A DNA stretch of 64,000 nucleotides, from NCBI RefSeq assembly GCF_044751345.1, contig NZ_JBIWXY010000001.1, positions 558,001 to 622,000 on the forward strand, read 5' to 3'. Positions 44,778 to 52,491 of the stretch are shown here, piece after piece; position 1 is the first letter of the stretch, and the number at the start of each line of letters is the position of its first letter. The position numbers and the translations under genes were made by a program. The notes below the pieces were generated by a model. That model ran no database searches, had not been told where the DNA came from, and worked only from the letters and a program-made list of their open reading frames with translations. Source of the DNA: Methylobacillus methanolivorans (lineage in GTDB: Bacteria; Pseudomonadota; Gammaproteobacteria; Burkholderiales; Methylophilaceae).

Positions 44778-46049
44778 TTACACCTGTGCCAAGGCTTGTT
44801 CCAGATCGGCAATCAGGTCATCAATATGCTCAATACCCACTGACAAGCGCACCATGTCTACACTCACGCCGGCATTGGCGAGCTCTGCCTCGCTGAGTTG
44901 GCGGTGGGTGGTAGTAGCTGGATGACAAGCCAGGCTTTTGGCATCGCCGATATTGACCAGGCGAGTGAAGAGTTGCAAGGCATCAATAAAGCGTGTGCCA
45001 CCTTCGCGGCCATCTTGCACGCCAAAAGAGAGAATGCCGGAAGCCTGGCCCTTGAGATAGCGTTGTACCAATGCGTGCTCAGGATGATCTGGCAATCCGG
45101 CATATTTCACCCATTTTACCTTGGGGTGCTGCTTGAGGTATTGCGCAACCTTGAGGGCATTTTCGCTATGGCGCTCTATGCGTAAAGGCAAGGTTTCCAG
45201 CCCTTGCAGCAGTAGGAAGGCGTTGAAGGGACTCAAGGCAGCGCCAGTGTTGCGGAGTGGCACAACACGTGAGCGGGCGATGAAGGCCGCAGCCCCCAAA
45301 GCCTCAACGTAATTTACACCGTGATAGCTGGGGTCTGGTGTATTGAGGCTGGGGAAGCGCTCTTTATGCTCGCCCCAAGGGAAACGTCCACTATCAATAA
45401 TGGCTCCTCCAATGGAGTTGCCATGACCACCGATATACTTGGTGAGCGAATGTACGACGATATCTACACCATAATCAAACGGGCGACATAACAGTGGGGT
45501 TGCTACCGTGTTGTCAACGATGACAGGGACGCCATGAGCATGGGCGATGCTGCTGATGGTCTCCAGGTCGACCACGTTGCCAAGTGGATTGCCTATGGTT
45601 TCGGCAAATACCAGTTTGGTGCGGCAGTCGATCAGTTTCGCCAGGCTGGCTGGGTCACGATAATCGAAAAAGCGCACTTCTATCCCTTGCTTGGGCAATG
45701 TATGGGCAAACAGGTTGTAGGTGCCGCCATACAGCGTCGACACGGAGACGATGTTATCACCGGCCTCGGCAATGGTCTGGATGGCATAAGTAATGGCGGA
45801 CATACCTGAGGCGAGTGCCAAAGCGCCTATGCCGCCTTCGAGTTGGGCCAGTCTTTCTTCCAGCACTGCATTGGTAGGGTTCATGATGCGGGTGTAGATG
45901 TTGCCCTGGACTTTCAGGTCGAACAGGTCTGCACCATGCTGGGTGTTATCAAAAGCGTATGAAGACGTCTGATAGATAGGCACCGCAACTGCCTTGGTTG
46001 TGGGGTCGGGTTTATACCCTGCGTGTATGGCCAATGTTTCTGGTTTCAT
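44778..46049 (-). CDS. metY: O-acetylhomoserine sulfhydrylase
   Basis: A 423-residue pyridoxal-phosphate enzyme of the Cys/Met metabolism family. The PLP lysine lies in SLTKYIGGHGNSIGG, and the N-terminal TLAIHAGYKPDPTTKAVAVPIYQTSSY and DNTVATPLLCRPFDYG blocks match MetY. It fixes sulfide onto O-acetylhomoserine to make homocysteine, the step after sulfite released by SsuD or SfnG has been reduced. It lies between the monooxygenase genes, but I see no sigma-54 promoter directly before it. Confidence 0.94.
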   Translation of the reverse strand: MKPETLAIHAGYKPDPTTKAVAVPIYQTSSYAFDNTQHGADLFDLKVQGNIYTRIMNPTNAVLEERLAQLEGGIGALALASGMSAITYAIQTIAEAGDNIVSVSTLYGGTYNLFAHTLPKQGIEVRFFDYRDPASLAKLIDCRTKLVFAETIGNPLGNVVDLETISSIAHAHGVPVIVDNTVATPLLCRPFDYGVDIVVHSLTKYIGGHGNSIGGAIIDSGRFPWGEHKERFPSLNTPDPSYHGVNYVEALGAAAFIARSRVVPLRNTGAALSPFNAFLLLQGLETLPLRIERHSENALKVAQYLKQHPKVKWVKYAGLPDHPEHALVQRYLKGQASGILSFGVQDGREGGTRFIDALQLFTRLVNIGDAKSLACHPATTTHRQLSEAELANAGVSVDMVRLSVGIEHIDDLIADLEQALAQV

Positions 46050-46092
46050 GCGTGATTCTCCTCTTTCCCGTGTGGCGAGATGCCTGATGCTG

Positions 46093-46135
46093 GCTCAATG
46101 ATAAAGGCATCATCTGCCTGAGTTTATCATTGAGC
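46093..46135 (-). terminator. 13-bp stem hairpin between sfnB and metY
   Basis: GCTCAATGATAAA and TTTATCATTGAGC pair perfectly, with a small GGCA/TGCC stem inside the loop. It lies eight bases after the sfnB stop. No long T-run follows, so it may act as an attenuator or 3'-end stabiliser. Confidence 0.6.
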
Positions 46136-46142
46136 TAAGTGT

Positions 46143-47363
46143 TTATATCCAGGGGTGTCTGGGCGGATTGACCTCATTCAGATAGTAGTTGCCAATGGCA
46201 TGAAATTTCCAGCGCACCGGGTCATGCAGGGTATGGGTGCGGGCATTACGCCAATGACGGTCAAGATTATAGTCTTCCAGCGTGGAGCGTGTGCCCGAAA
46301 GCTCAAACAGTTTATTGCTGGCCAATAGCGCAATTTCCGTGGTGAGCACTTTTGCTTCTGCAACAGCAATGGAGGCTGCCGCTACATGACTTTCTGTGGC
46401 ATCTGCCGCAGCGATTTGAATCTTATCTGCCGCCCGCTCCAGGATTGCGATTGCCGCATTGAGACGTAGCTTGATATCACCTACCTGCTGAATGGTATAA
46501 GGATCTTCGCTGGCATGCTGGCTGTGTTTATCATCAATCCATGGGCGTGCATGCTGGCGGATATACTGGATAGTCGCCTCTACCGCACCTTCGGCAATGC
46601 CGGCATCGACGGCGGCCTGAATAAACTGGGAAACTGGGCCACCGACAGTAGGCCGTGCAAAAGCCTGGTAGATAGGAACAACATGCTCTTGCGGTACCTT
46701 TACCTGATCAATGATAACCGTGCCACTGGCAGTCGTGCGTTGCCCAAAGCTTGACCAATCATTGATGACTTGCAAGCCGGGAGTGCCTTGCTCAGCTAGT
46801 GCCAGATGTGGCAGTCCTGTAGCATCAACAGTCACAATCGGGATCCAGTGCGCGAGCAAAGCGCCCGTGGAAAAGAATTTGGTACCGTTGACGACATACC
46901 CAGTGCCATCAGGTGTGATCCTAGTCTCAAACTCAGCAACGGTGCGGCTGCCTTTTTCCGAGAATGCATTGCCAAAGCGCGCGCCTTTGAGAACCAGCTC
47001 CAGGAAGAATTGTTTTTGTGTTTCGCTGGCATCGAGTACCAGATGTTCGACCACGACAAAATGGTTCTGCGGTAATTGACCCAAGGATGGATCAACGGCT
47101 GAAATGATACGGATGACTTCGCCCAAGGTGCGGTAAGACACTTCAGCACCGCCGTATTGTCTAGGTACTGTGATTGCCCAAAGGCCGCTTTGAGAGAAGG
47201 CATCTAGCTCTGCGATGGGCAATTTTCTGTGCTTGTCGCGCTCGGCAGCTCCTTGGCGGAACTGTTCTGCTAGGCGATGTGCTACATCAATGGCTTCAGC
47301 ATCGCTGCTGATACGGTGTGCCACAGTAGTCAGCTGGGGTTTTTCAAGCGTATGTTGACTCAT
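46143..47363 (-). CDS. sfnB: SfnB-family sulfur acquisition oxidoreductase
   Basis: A 406-residue flavoprotein of the SfnB family, in the acyl-CoA dehydrogenase fold. Features are LPIAELDAFSQSGLWAITVPRQYGGAEVS, GKGARFGNAF-like LKGARFGNAFSEKG, DWSSFGQRTTASGT and the C-terminal HTLHDPVRWKFHAIGNYYLN ending RHPWI. SfnB proteins are needed for use of dimethyl sulfone as a sulfur source. The ATG at 47363 has AGGAGG nine bases upstream. It is a paralogue of the 48265 product, and OmpW lies between them. Confidence 0.88.
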   Translation of the reverse strand: MSQHTLEKPQLTTVAHRISSDAEAIDVAHRLAEQFRQGAAERDKHRKLPIAELDAFSQSGLWAITVPRQYGGAEVSYRTLGEVIRIISAVDPSLGQLPQNHFVVVEHLVLDASETQKQFFLELVLKGARFGNAFSEKGSRTVAEFETRITPDGTGYVVNGTKFFSTGALLAHWIPIVTVDATGLPHLALAEQGTPGLQVINDWSSFGQRTTASGTVIIDQVKVPQEHVVPIYQAFARPTVGGPVSQFIQAAVDAGIAEGAVEATIQYIRQHARPWIDDKHSQHASEDPYTIQQVGDIKLRLNAAIAILERAADKIQIAAADATESHVAAASIAVAEAKVLTTEIALLASNKLFELSGTRSTLEDYNLDRHWRNARTHTLHDPVRWKFHAIGNYYLNEVNPPRHPWI

Positions 47364-47376
47364 GTTGTGATTCCTC

Positions 47377-47994
47377 CTAAAAGCGATAGCCGACATTCAA
47401 TGTGTAAACGATAGGGTTGATGCTGACATCTCCAGCATCCAGGCCGTTGATTTTGACTTTGGTATTGATGCGTGCGTAACGGATATCTGCGCCTATGGTC
47501 CAATGATTGTCCAGGGCATAGTCCAGACCTGCTTGCAGAGCAGGCCCCCAAGAGTCGCCCAGCTTTAGCTTGGCGCCATTGTCTAATTTCTCATCCAAAA
47601 AGGTGGTGTAGTTGAGGCCCAGGCCCACATATGGCCGTAGTGTTGCTTCTGGTCTGAAGTGATATTGCAGGCTCAGAATGGGAGGCAGGTGCTTAGCTTC
47701 ACCGGCACGGCTGCCATTGACATCAATCTGGTGCTTGAATGCCAGGCCACCTAGCAGATCGATTGCCCAATGCGGGGTGATGAAGTAAGCGATGTTGACG
47801 GTGGGGCCTACACGGTTACTGAGGGTGACATCAGCGGTATTATCGAGAATAGAGCCGTTGTTCGACTTGGGGGCAATCAGTGAAATGCCGGCTCGCGCTT
47901 GCCACGGAGACAAAGCCTCAGTATCTGCTGCCGCTGCAACTGGAAGCAGCAGGCTTGTGAATAACATGGTCAGAGGGAAAAATTGCTGAGACAT
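47377..47994 (-). CDS. ompW: OmpW-family outer-membrane protein
   Basis: A 205-residue small beta-barrel with a signal peptide cut after AAAAD. It has the family pattern: WQARAGISLIAPKSNNG near the start, HWAIDLLGGLAFKH, PPILSLQYHFRPEATLRPYVGLGLNYT in the middle and the C-terminal VGYRF. OmpW forms a channel with a lateral hydrophobic opening. It sits between two sfnB genes, 13 bases ahead of one, so it may admit hydrophobic organosulfur compounds. Confidence 0.92.
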   Translation of the reverse strand: MSQQFFPLTMLFTSLLLPVAAAADTEALSPWQARAGISLIAPKSNNGSILDNTADVTLSNRVGPTVNIAYFITPHWAIDLLGGLAFKHQIDVNGSRAGEAKHLPPILSLQYHFRPEATLRPYVGLGLNYTTFLDEKLDNGAKLKLGDSWGPALQAGLDYALDNHWTIGADIRYARINTKVKINGLDAGDVSINPIVYTLNVGYRF

Positions 47995-48210
47995 TAAGAT
48001 TCCTTTTGTAAATTATCGAGATAATCGCAAAAGTGCCAGCCATTGGTAGAGGTGTTGCACTTAGCTAAGGGTGTTATTACATATTGCGTGCCAATCTTAT
48101 GTTGCTGATTTTCATTGATTTTGTTTTATCCATACTGTTGTTGTGAGGACTATTGTGCTGATGAGCTGCTGAAAAATCACTCAGTATCACTTGGATGCGA
48201 TGACCCTATA

Positions 48211-48244
48211 AAAAAAGCGGTGCCCAGATAGGCACCGCTTTTTT
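48211..48244 (-). terminator. strong rho-independent terminator
   Basis: AAAAAAGCGGTGCC pairs with GGCACCGCTTTTTT around a six-base loop. It ends the sfnB gene whose stop is at 48265 and separates it from ompW, which must therefore have its own promoter. Confidence 0.93.
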
Positions 48245-48264
48245 GCTGGCAAAACAGATCGGGG

Positions 48265-49500
48265 TTATATCCAGGGATGGCGTGGTGGCTTGACGTTATT
48301 CAGCACGTAATTGCCTACGGCATAATATTTCCAGCGCACCGGGTCATGCAGGGTGTGGGTGCGGGCATTACGCCAATGACGATCCAGGTTGAATTGGCCA
48401 AGGGTAGAGCGCGTACCTGCCAATTCAAATAACTTGCTGCCCGCCAGCAAGGCGGTTTCGGTGCTGAGTACCTTGGCTTCTGCCACGGCAATCGACGCTG
48501 CCGCTACCGTATCTTCATTCGGATCGCGTTGTGCGATATCCAGAAATTCTCCCGAGCGGTGTAGCAAGGCATCTGTGGCATGCACGCGGATTTGGAGATC
48601 GCCAATATCCTTGATGCTCAGCGGATCTTCGTAACCATGCTCCAGGTTGCTATCAATCCAGGGGCGGGTATGGTTGCGTACAAAATGAATGGTGTCACGC
48701 AACGCAGCACGTGCAATGCCAGTATCCACGGCAGCCTGGATAATTTGTGCCACGGGGCCCATGCTGGTGGGGCGGTCAAATGCCAGGTGGTGAGGCAGCA
48801 CGTATTCGCTAGGGATAAAAATGTTTTCAAGAATCGTTGTGCCGCTGGCGGTAGTGCGCTGACCAAAGCTGGACCAATCATCAATGATCGTGAGGCCTGG
48901 GGTACCTTTTTTTACAAAGGCGACAATGGTGTCATCAGCCTCATTTTTTGCTACCACTGGCACCCAGTCTGCCAGCAAGGCGCCGGAAGAGTAAAACTTC
49001 TTGCCTGAGAGCAGGTAGCCGCCCTCGGTGGGGGTGATGCGGGTTTGCACATCATTGACGCTCTTTGTGCCAATTTCAGAGAAGGCGTTGCCGAAGCGCA
49101 CGCCCTTGAGTACCAGGTCAAAGAAGAACTTTTTTTGGAACTCAGTACCATCCAGGCGTATGCCTTCCACCATATAGAGATGATTTTGTGGAATCTGCCC
49201 GATGCTGGGGTCTGCCTCTGCAATGATGGCAATGACTTCTGCTAGCGTGGCATTCGATACAAACGCACCGCCGTATTCACGTGGCACGGTGATACCCCAT
49301 AAGCCACTTTGGGAAAACAGATCCAGCTCTGGCGCAGGCAAGCGGCGTTCGGCATCGCGAGTGGCGGCTTCCTTGGCAATTGCTGCGGCGACCCAATGGG
49401 CAACCTCAATCGCCTCGGCATCGCTTTTGATGATGTGGGCTGCGGGGCGGGGCAACTGTTGTTGTTCAGCATCCTCAATGAGTACAGATGTCGCTGTCAT
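48265..49500 (-). CDS. sfnB: SfnB-family sulfur acquisition oxidoreductase
   Basis: A 411-residue SfnB-family flavoprotein, closely related to the 46143 product: PAPELDLFSQSGLWGITVPREYGG, LKGVRFGNAFSEIG, DWSSFGQRTTASGTTI and the same RHPWI end. It starts at an ATG behind AGAAAGG. A sigma-54 promoter lies on this strand about 60 bases upstream (49563-49578). It faces the reductase/transport operon across a shared pair of palindromes. Confidence 0.88.
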   Translation of the reverse strand: MTATSVLIEDAEQQQLPRPAAHIIKSDAEAIEVAHWVAAAIAKEAATRDAERRLPAPELDLFSQSGLWGITVPREYGGAFVSNATLAEVIAIIAEADPSIGQIPQNHLYMVEGIRLDGTEFQKKFFFDLVLKGVRFGNAFSEIGTKSVNDVQTRITPTEGGYLLSGKKFYSSGALLADWVPVVAKNEADDTIVAFVKKGTPGLTIIDDWSSFGQRTTASGTTILENIFIPSEYVLPHHLAFDRPTSMGPVAQIIQAAVDTGIARAALRDTIHFVRNHTRPWIDSNLEHGYEDPLSIKDIGDLQIRVHATDALLHRSGEFLDIAQRDPNEDTVAAASIAVAEAKVLSTETALLAGSKLFELAGTRSTLGQFNLDRHWRNARTHTLHDPVRWKYYAVGNYVLNNVKPPRHPWI

Positions 49501-49562
49501 GAATAACCTTTCTTAATGAGCAATCAATATGGGTAGGGATGCAATCATCCTCACGGATGAAT

Positions 49563-49578
49563 TGCATGTTGTGTGCCA
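49563..49578 (-). promoter_or_regulatory. sigma-54 promoter of sfnB (48265)
   Basis: On the minus strand it reads TGGCACACAACATGCA: a perfect TGGCAC -24 element and ATGCA at -12, with GG and GC exactly ten bases apart. Confidence 0.65.
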
Positions 49579-49663
49579 TGTTGTTAACTAATTGATATTC
49601 ATTGGTTTAGTTATTTATTTCGGTGCGTTCTGTTACTACTGAAGCAAAGAATTGCTGAATGGC

Positions 49664-49679
49664 TGCTGATTAATCAGCA
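49664..49679. promoter_or_regulatory. enhancer palindrome, site 3
   Basis: This is the perfect 16-bp palindrome TGCTGATTAATCAGCA, located between the divergent sigma-54 promoters at 49563 and 49830. It is a likely activator site. Confidence 0.75.
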
Positions 49680-49728
49680 ACGCATGGTGCTGTGCATGAG
49701 GGTGAGGGTGGGGAAATCTTGCTTGAAC

Positions 49729-49744
49729 TGCTGATTAATCAGCA
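49729..49744. promoter_or_regulatory. enhancer palindrome, site 4
   Basis: This is an identical perfect palindrome TGCTGATTAATCAGCA (18 bp with flanking C and G), 65 bases from site 3 and about 85 bases before the -24 element of the transport operon. Confidence 0.75.
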
Positions 49745-49829
49745 GATGTTCAGCATCCAGCACGGATAGCAACAGTCATTAGGCATGCTTATTTTCATTA
49801 AGCTAATGATATTTAATGATTTTATGTGT

Positions 49830-49845
49830 TGGCATGCTTGCTGCT
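49830..49845 (+). promoter_or_regulatory. sigma-54 promoter of reductase/transport operon
   Basis: TGGCATGCTTGCTGCT has GG and GC ten bases apart, with a -24 element close to consensus and CTGC for TTGC at -12. The transcription start would lie about 55 bases before the reductase ATG. Confidence 0.65.
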
Positions 49846-49911
49846 ATCTACTTATTGTTATTTGCATTCGATGAATTCGGTGCATTTTGGAATAAGTGGA
49901 TAGGAGTCGGC

Positions 49912-50502
49912 ATGAGCCAAAAATTGAAGCTGGTGGCGGTATCAGGGAGTCTGGGAAAGTCATCTCGCACGACAACCTTGTTAAAAGCGATCGTCGCCGA
50001 GTTGCAAGACAAGTTATCGCTGGATGTGCATCTGATTGAGTTGTATCAACTCGGACCGTTGCTTGGTAGCAGCCTGAGTCGCCTTGATCTACCCAAGGCT
50101 GCAGTGGATGAAGTGCTCCAGATTGAGGAGGCTGACATTCTGGTGGTCGCCACGCCGGTTTATCGTGCATCTGTCACAGGCCTATTCAAGCATTTGTTTG
50201 ACTTTGTTGGCCATGAAGCCTTGATCAATACCCCGGTTTTTCTTGCAGCCACTGGCGGAAGTGATCGGCACGCATTGGTGATCGATCACCAGTTGCGCCC
50301 TTTGTTCAGCTTTTTCCAGGCATTGACCTTGCCATTGGGTGTGTATGGCAGCGAACAGGATTTTAATGAGCTGGATCTAGGCGGGTTTGCGATTGCCAGT
50401 GAATCATTGCAAGCGCGAATTGCGCTTGCTGTTGAGCGGGCTTTGCCATCATTGCAGGCACTGGATGCTGCAAAATCAGCGACAGAAAAGGCCAGGGCAT
50501 GA
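49912..50502 (+). CDS. NAD(P)H-dependent FMN reductase, MsuE/SsuE family
   Basis: A 196-residue flavodoxin-like reductase. The phosphate-binding SGSLGKSSRTTTLL opens the fold, and ATPVYRASVTGLFKHLFDFV is the SsuE/MsuE signature. It would supply FMNH2 to SfnG and SsuD. AGGAG lies five bases before the ATG at 49912; the upstream extension in the same frame covers the promoter region and is rejected. It is first in an eight-gene operon and overlaps the next gene as ATGA. Confidence 0.92.
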   Translation: MSQKLKLVAVSGSLGKSSRTTTLLKAIVAELQDKLSLDVHLIELYQLGPLLGSSLSRLDLPKAAVDEVLQIEEADILVVATPVYRASVTGLFKHLFDFVGHEALINTPVFLAATGGSDRHALVIDHQLRPLFSFFQALTLPLGVYGSEQDFNELDLGGFAIASESLQARIALAVERALPSLQALDAAKSATEKARA

Positions 50503-51302
50503 GTGTGGTTACCCAAGCGATTCAACCGCAGGCCATACGTTTACACACTCAGCAACAGCCTGAAGCACTGTTGCGCGTGAATGATATTGAGGTCATTTAC
50601 GATGGCGCCATCCTGGCGGTGAGCGGTGTTTCGCTAGCTGTGCCGCAGGGCAGCATCGTTGCCTTGCTGGGTGCCAACGGTGCTGGGAAAAGCACCACCC
50701 TCAAGGCGATCTCAGGCCTGGTGCGGGCAGGCCGTGCAGCTCTCAGTCGCGGCAGCATCCATTTTAAAGGGCAGCCAAGCACTGATACTTCCGCCAATCT
50801 GCTGGTTCAGCAGGGGATCGTTCACGTGCTGGAAGGTCGACATGTATTTCCTCATCTCACTGTGGAGGAAAACCTGATCAGTGGCGGTTTTGTACGCCGC
50901 CCCGGCAGGCAGGCACTGCAAACCGGCCTGGAGCGTATTTATGCCTGGTTTCCGCGGCTGAAGGAAAAACGCAAGGTGCAGGCTGGCTATACGTCAGGCG
51001 GCGAGCAGCAAATGGTAGCCATTGGCCGTGCCCTGATGACCAATCCCTCTCTTGTTTTGCTGGATGAACCCTCCATGGGGCTGGCCCCGCTGATCGTGCA
51101 GGAAATCTTCGATATCGTCAGCCAGTTGAATGCCAGTGAAAACGTCAGCTTCTTGATCGCCGAGCAAAACATCCCGGTAGCGCTCAAGCACGCTCATTAC
51201 GGCTATGTGCTTGAAACCGGCAAGGTGGTGCTGTCTGGAAGTGCTGAACAGTTGCTGCAGGATAGTGCCTTGCAGGATGCCTATCTGGGTAAGAGGCAAT
51301 GA
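50499..51302 (+). CDS. Liv-type ABC transporter ATPase (LivF-like)
   Basis: A 267-residue ATPase of the branched-chain amino-acid transporter family. Walker A is GANGAGKSTTL, the signature is a divergent YTSGGEQQMVAIGRAL and Walker B SLVLLDEPSMGL. About 25 extra residues precede the normal start (LRVNDIEVIYDGAIL). It pairs with the LivG-like ATPase at 53637. Its place between an FMN reductase and sfnG indicates an organosulfur substrate rather than amino acids. Confidence 0.92.
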   Translation: MSVVTQAIQPQAIRLHTQQQPEALLRVNDIEVIYDGAILAVSGVSLAVPQGSIVALLGANGAGKSTTLKAISGLVRAGRAALSRGSIHFKGQPSTDTSANLLVQQGIVHVLEGRHVFPHLTVEENLISGGFVRRPGRQALQTGLERIYAWFPRLKEKRKVQAGYTSGGEQQMVAIGRALMTNPSLVLLDEPSMGLAPLIVQEIFDIVSQLNASENVSFLIAEQNIPVALKHAHYGYVLETGKVVLSGSAEQLLQDSALQDAYLGKRQ

Positions 51303-51379
51303 GGGCTGGTGGTCAATACAGCAGTAATAACAAGGCCTGCGTGGCAGGCAGGTCAATGACTTAATTGAAAGGATGAATC

Positions 51380-52477
51380 ATGAGTAGCAAGAAAGACGAT
51401 ATCAAGTTTGCCTATTGGGTGCCCAATGTCAGTGGTGGCCTGGTTGTGAGCAAGATCGAGCAGCGCACTAGCTGGGATATTGTTTACAACATCAAGCTGG
51501 CGCAATTGGCGGAGCAGAATGGTTTTGAATATGCCCTGAGCCAGATTCGCTTTACCGCGGGTTATGGTGCTGAGTTTCAGCATGAGCCTGTCGCATTTTC
51601 CCATGCCTTGCTGGCAGCCACGACCAAGCTCAAAGTGATTGCCGCCATTCTCCCTGGCCCATGGAACCCGGCGGTTGCAGCCAAACAGTTGGCAACGATA
51701 GATCAACTGACCAAGGGCCGCGTTGCCATCAATGTGGTCTCTGGTTGGTTCAAGGGGGAGTTTCAGGCGATTGGCGAGCCATGGTTGGAGCATGATGAGC
51801 GCTATCGCCGCTCAGAGGAGTTTATCCGTGCGCTGAAGGGAATCTGGACGACGGACAACTTCACCTTCAAGGGTGATTTCTATCGCTTTCATGATTACAC
51901 CCTGAAACCCAAGCCTTACAACACCAATCCGCATCCGGAGATTTTCCAGGGGGGCAGCTCTCGTGCCGCACGCGACATGGCATCCAGAGTATCTGACTGG
52001 TATTTCACCAATGGCAACACGGTAGAAGGCATCAAGGCCCAAGTGGATGACATCCGCGCCAAGGCGGCTGCCAATGGTCATCAGGTCAAGGTGGGTGTCA
52101 ATGCTTTCATCATTGCACGCGATACAGAAGAAGAAGCCCGTGCGGTGCTGAAGGAAATCATCGACAAGGCAGACCCAGAAGCCGTCAATGCCTTTGGTGA
52201 TGCTGCCAAGCAGGCAGGCAAGGCCAGCCCTGAAGGTGAAGGCAATTGGGCAAAATCGACTTTTGAAGATTTGGTGCAGTACAACGATGGTTTCAAGACC
52301 AACTTGATTGGCACGCCACAGCAAATTGCAGAGCGCATCGTTGCGCTGAAGGCCGTGGGTGTTGACCTGGTGCTATCTGCCTTCCTGCATTTCCATGAGG
52401 AAGTTGCTTATTTCGGTGAAAAAGTCTTGCCGCTGGTGCGTGAGCTGGAACAAAAACAGGTCGCATTGGCTGCGTGA
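51380..52477 (+). CDS. sfnG: FMNH2-dependent dimethylsulfone monooxygenase
   Basis: A 365-residue luciferase-like monooxygenase that oxidises dimethyl sulfone to methanesulfinate and formaldehyde. It matches SfnG nearly throughout: IKFAYWVPNVSGGLVVSKIE, YALSQIRFTAGYGAEFQHE, INVVSGWFKGEF, FQGGSSRAARDMASRVSDWYFTNGN and STFEDLVQYNDGFKTNLIG. For a methylotroph the formaldehyde is also useful carbon. It is embedded among transporter genes; a short gap of 77 bases precedes it, with AAAGGA as the binding site. Confidence 0.96.
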   Translation: MSSKKDDIKFAYWVPNVSGGLVVSKIEQRTSWDIVYNIKLAQLAEQNGFEYALSQIRFTAGYGAEFQHEPVAFSHALLAATTKLKVIAAILPGPWNPAVAAKQLATIDQLTKGRVAINVVSGWFKGEFQAIGEPWLEHDERYRRSEEFIRALKGIWTTDNFTFKGDFYRFHDYTLKPKPYNTNPHPEIFQGGSSRAARDMASRVSDWYFTNGNTVEGIKAQVDDIRAKAAANGHQVKVGVNAFIIARDTEEEARAVLKEIIDKADPEAVNAFGDAAKQAGKASPEGEGNWAKSTFEDLVQYNDGFKTNLIGTPQQIAERIVALKAVGVDLVLSAFLHFHEEVAYFGEKVLPLVRELEQKQVALAA

Positions 52478-52491
52478 AGCAAGGAATGCAT

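Noticed and set aside
48078..48093. Sigma-54-like sequence TGGCACGCAATATGTA before ompW
   Set aside because: The -24 element is perfect but the -12 doublet is GT instead of GC, so it is not listed as a promoter.
52474..52491. Upstream GTG and ATG starts of the synthetase-like gene
   Set aside because: The ATG at 52492 has a correctly placed AGGA; the earlier starts do not.
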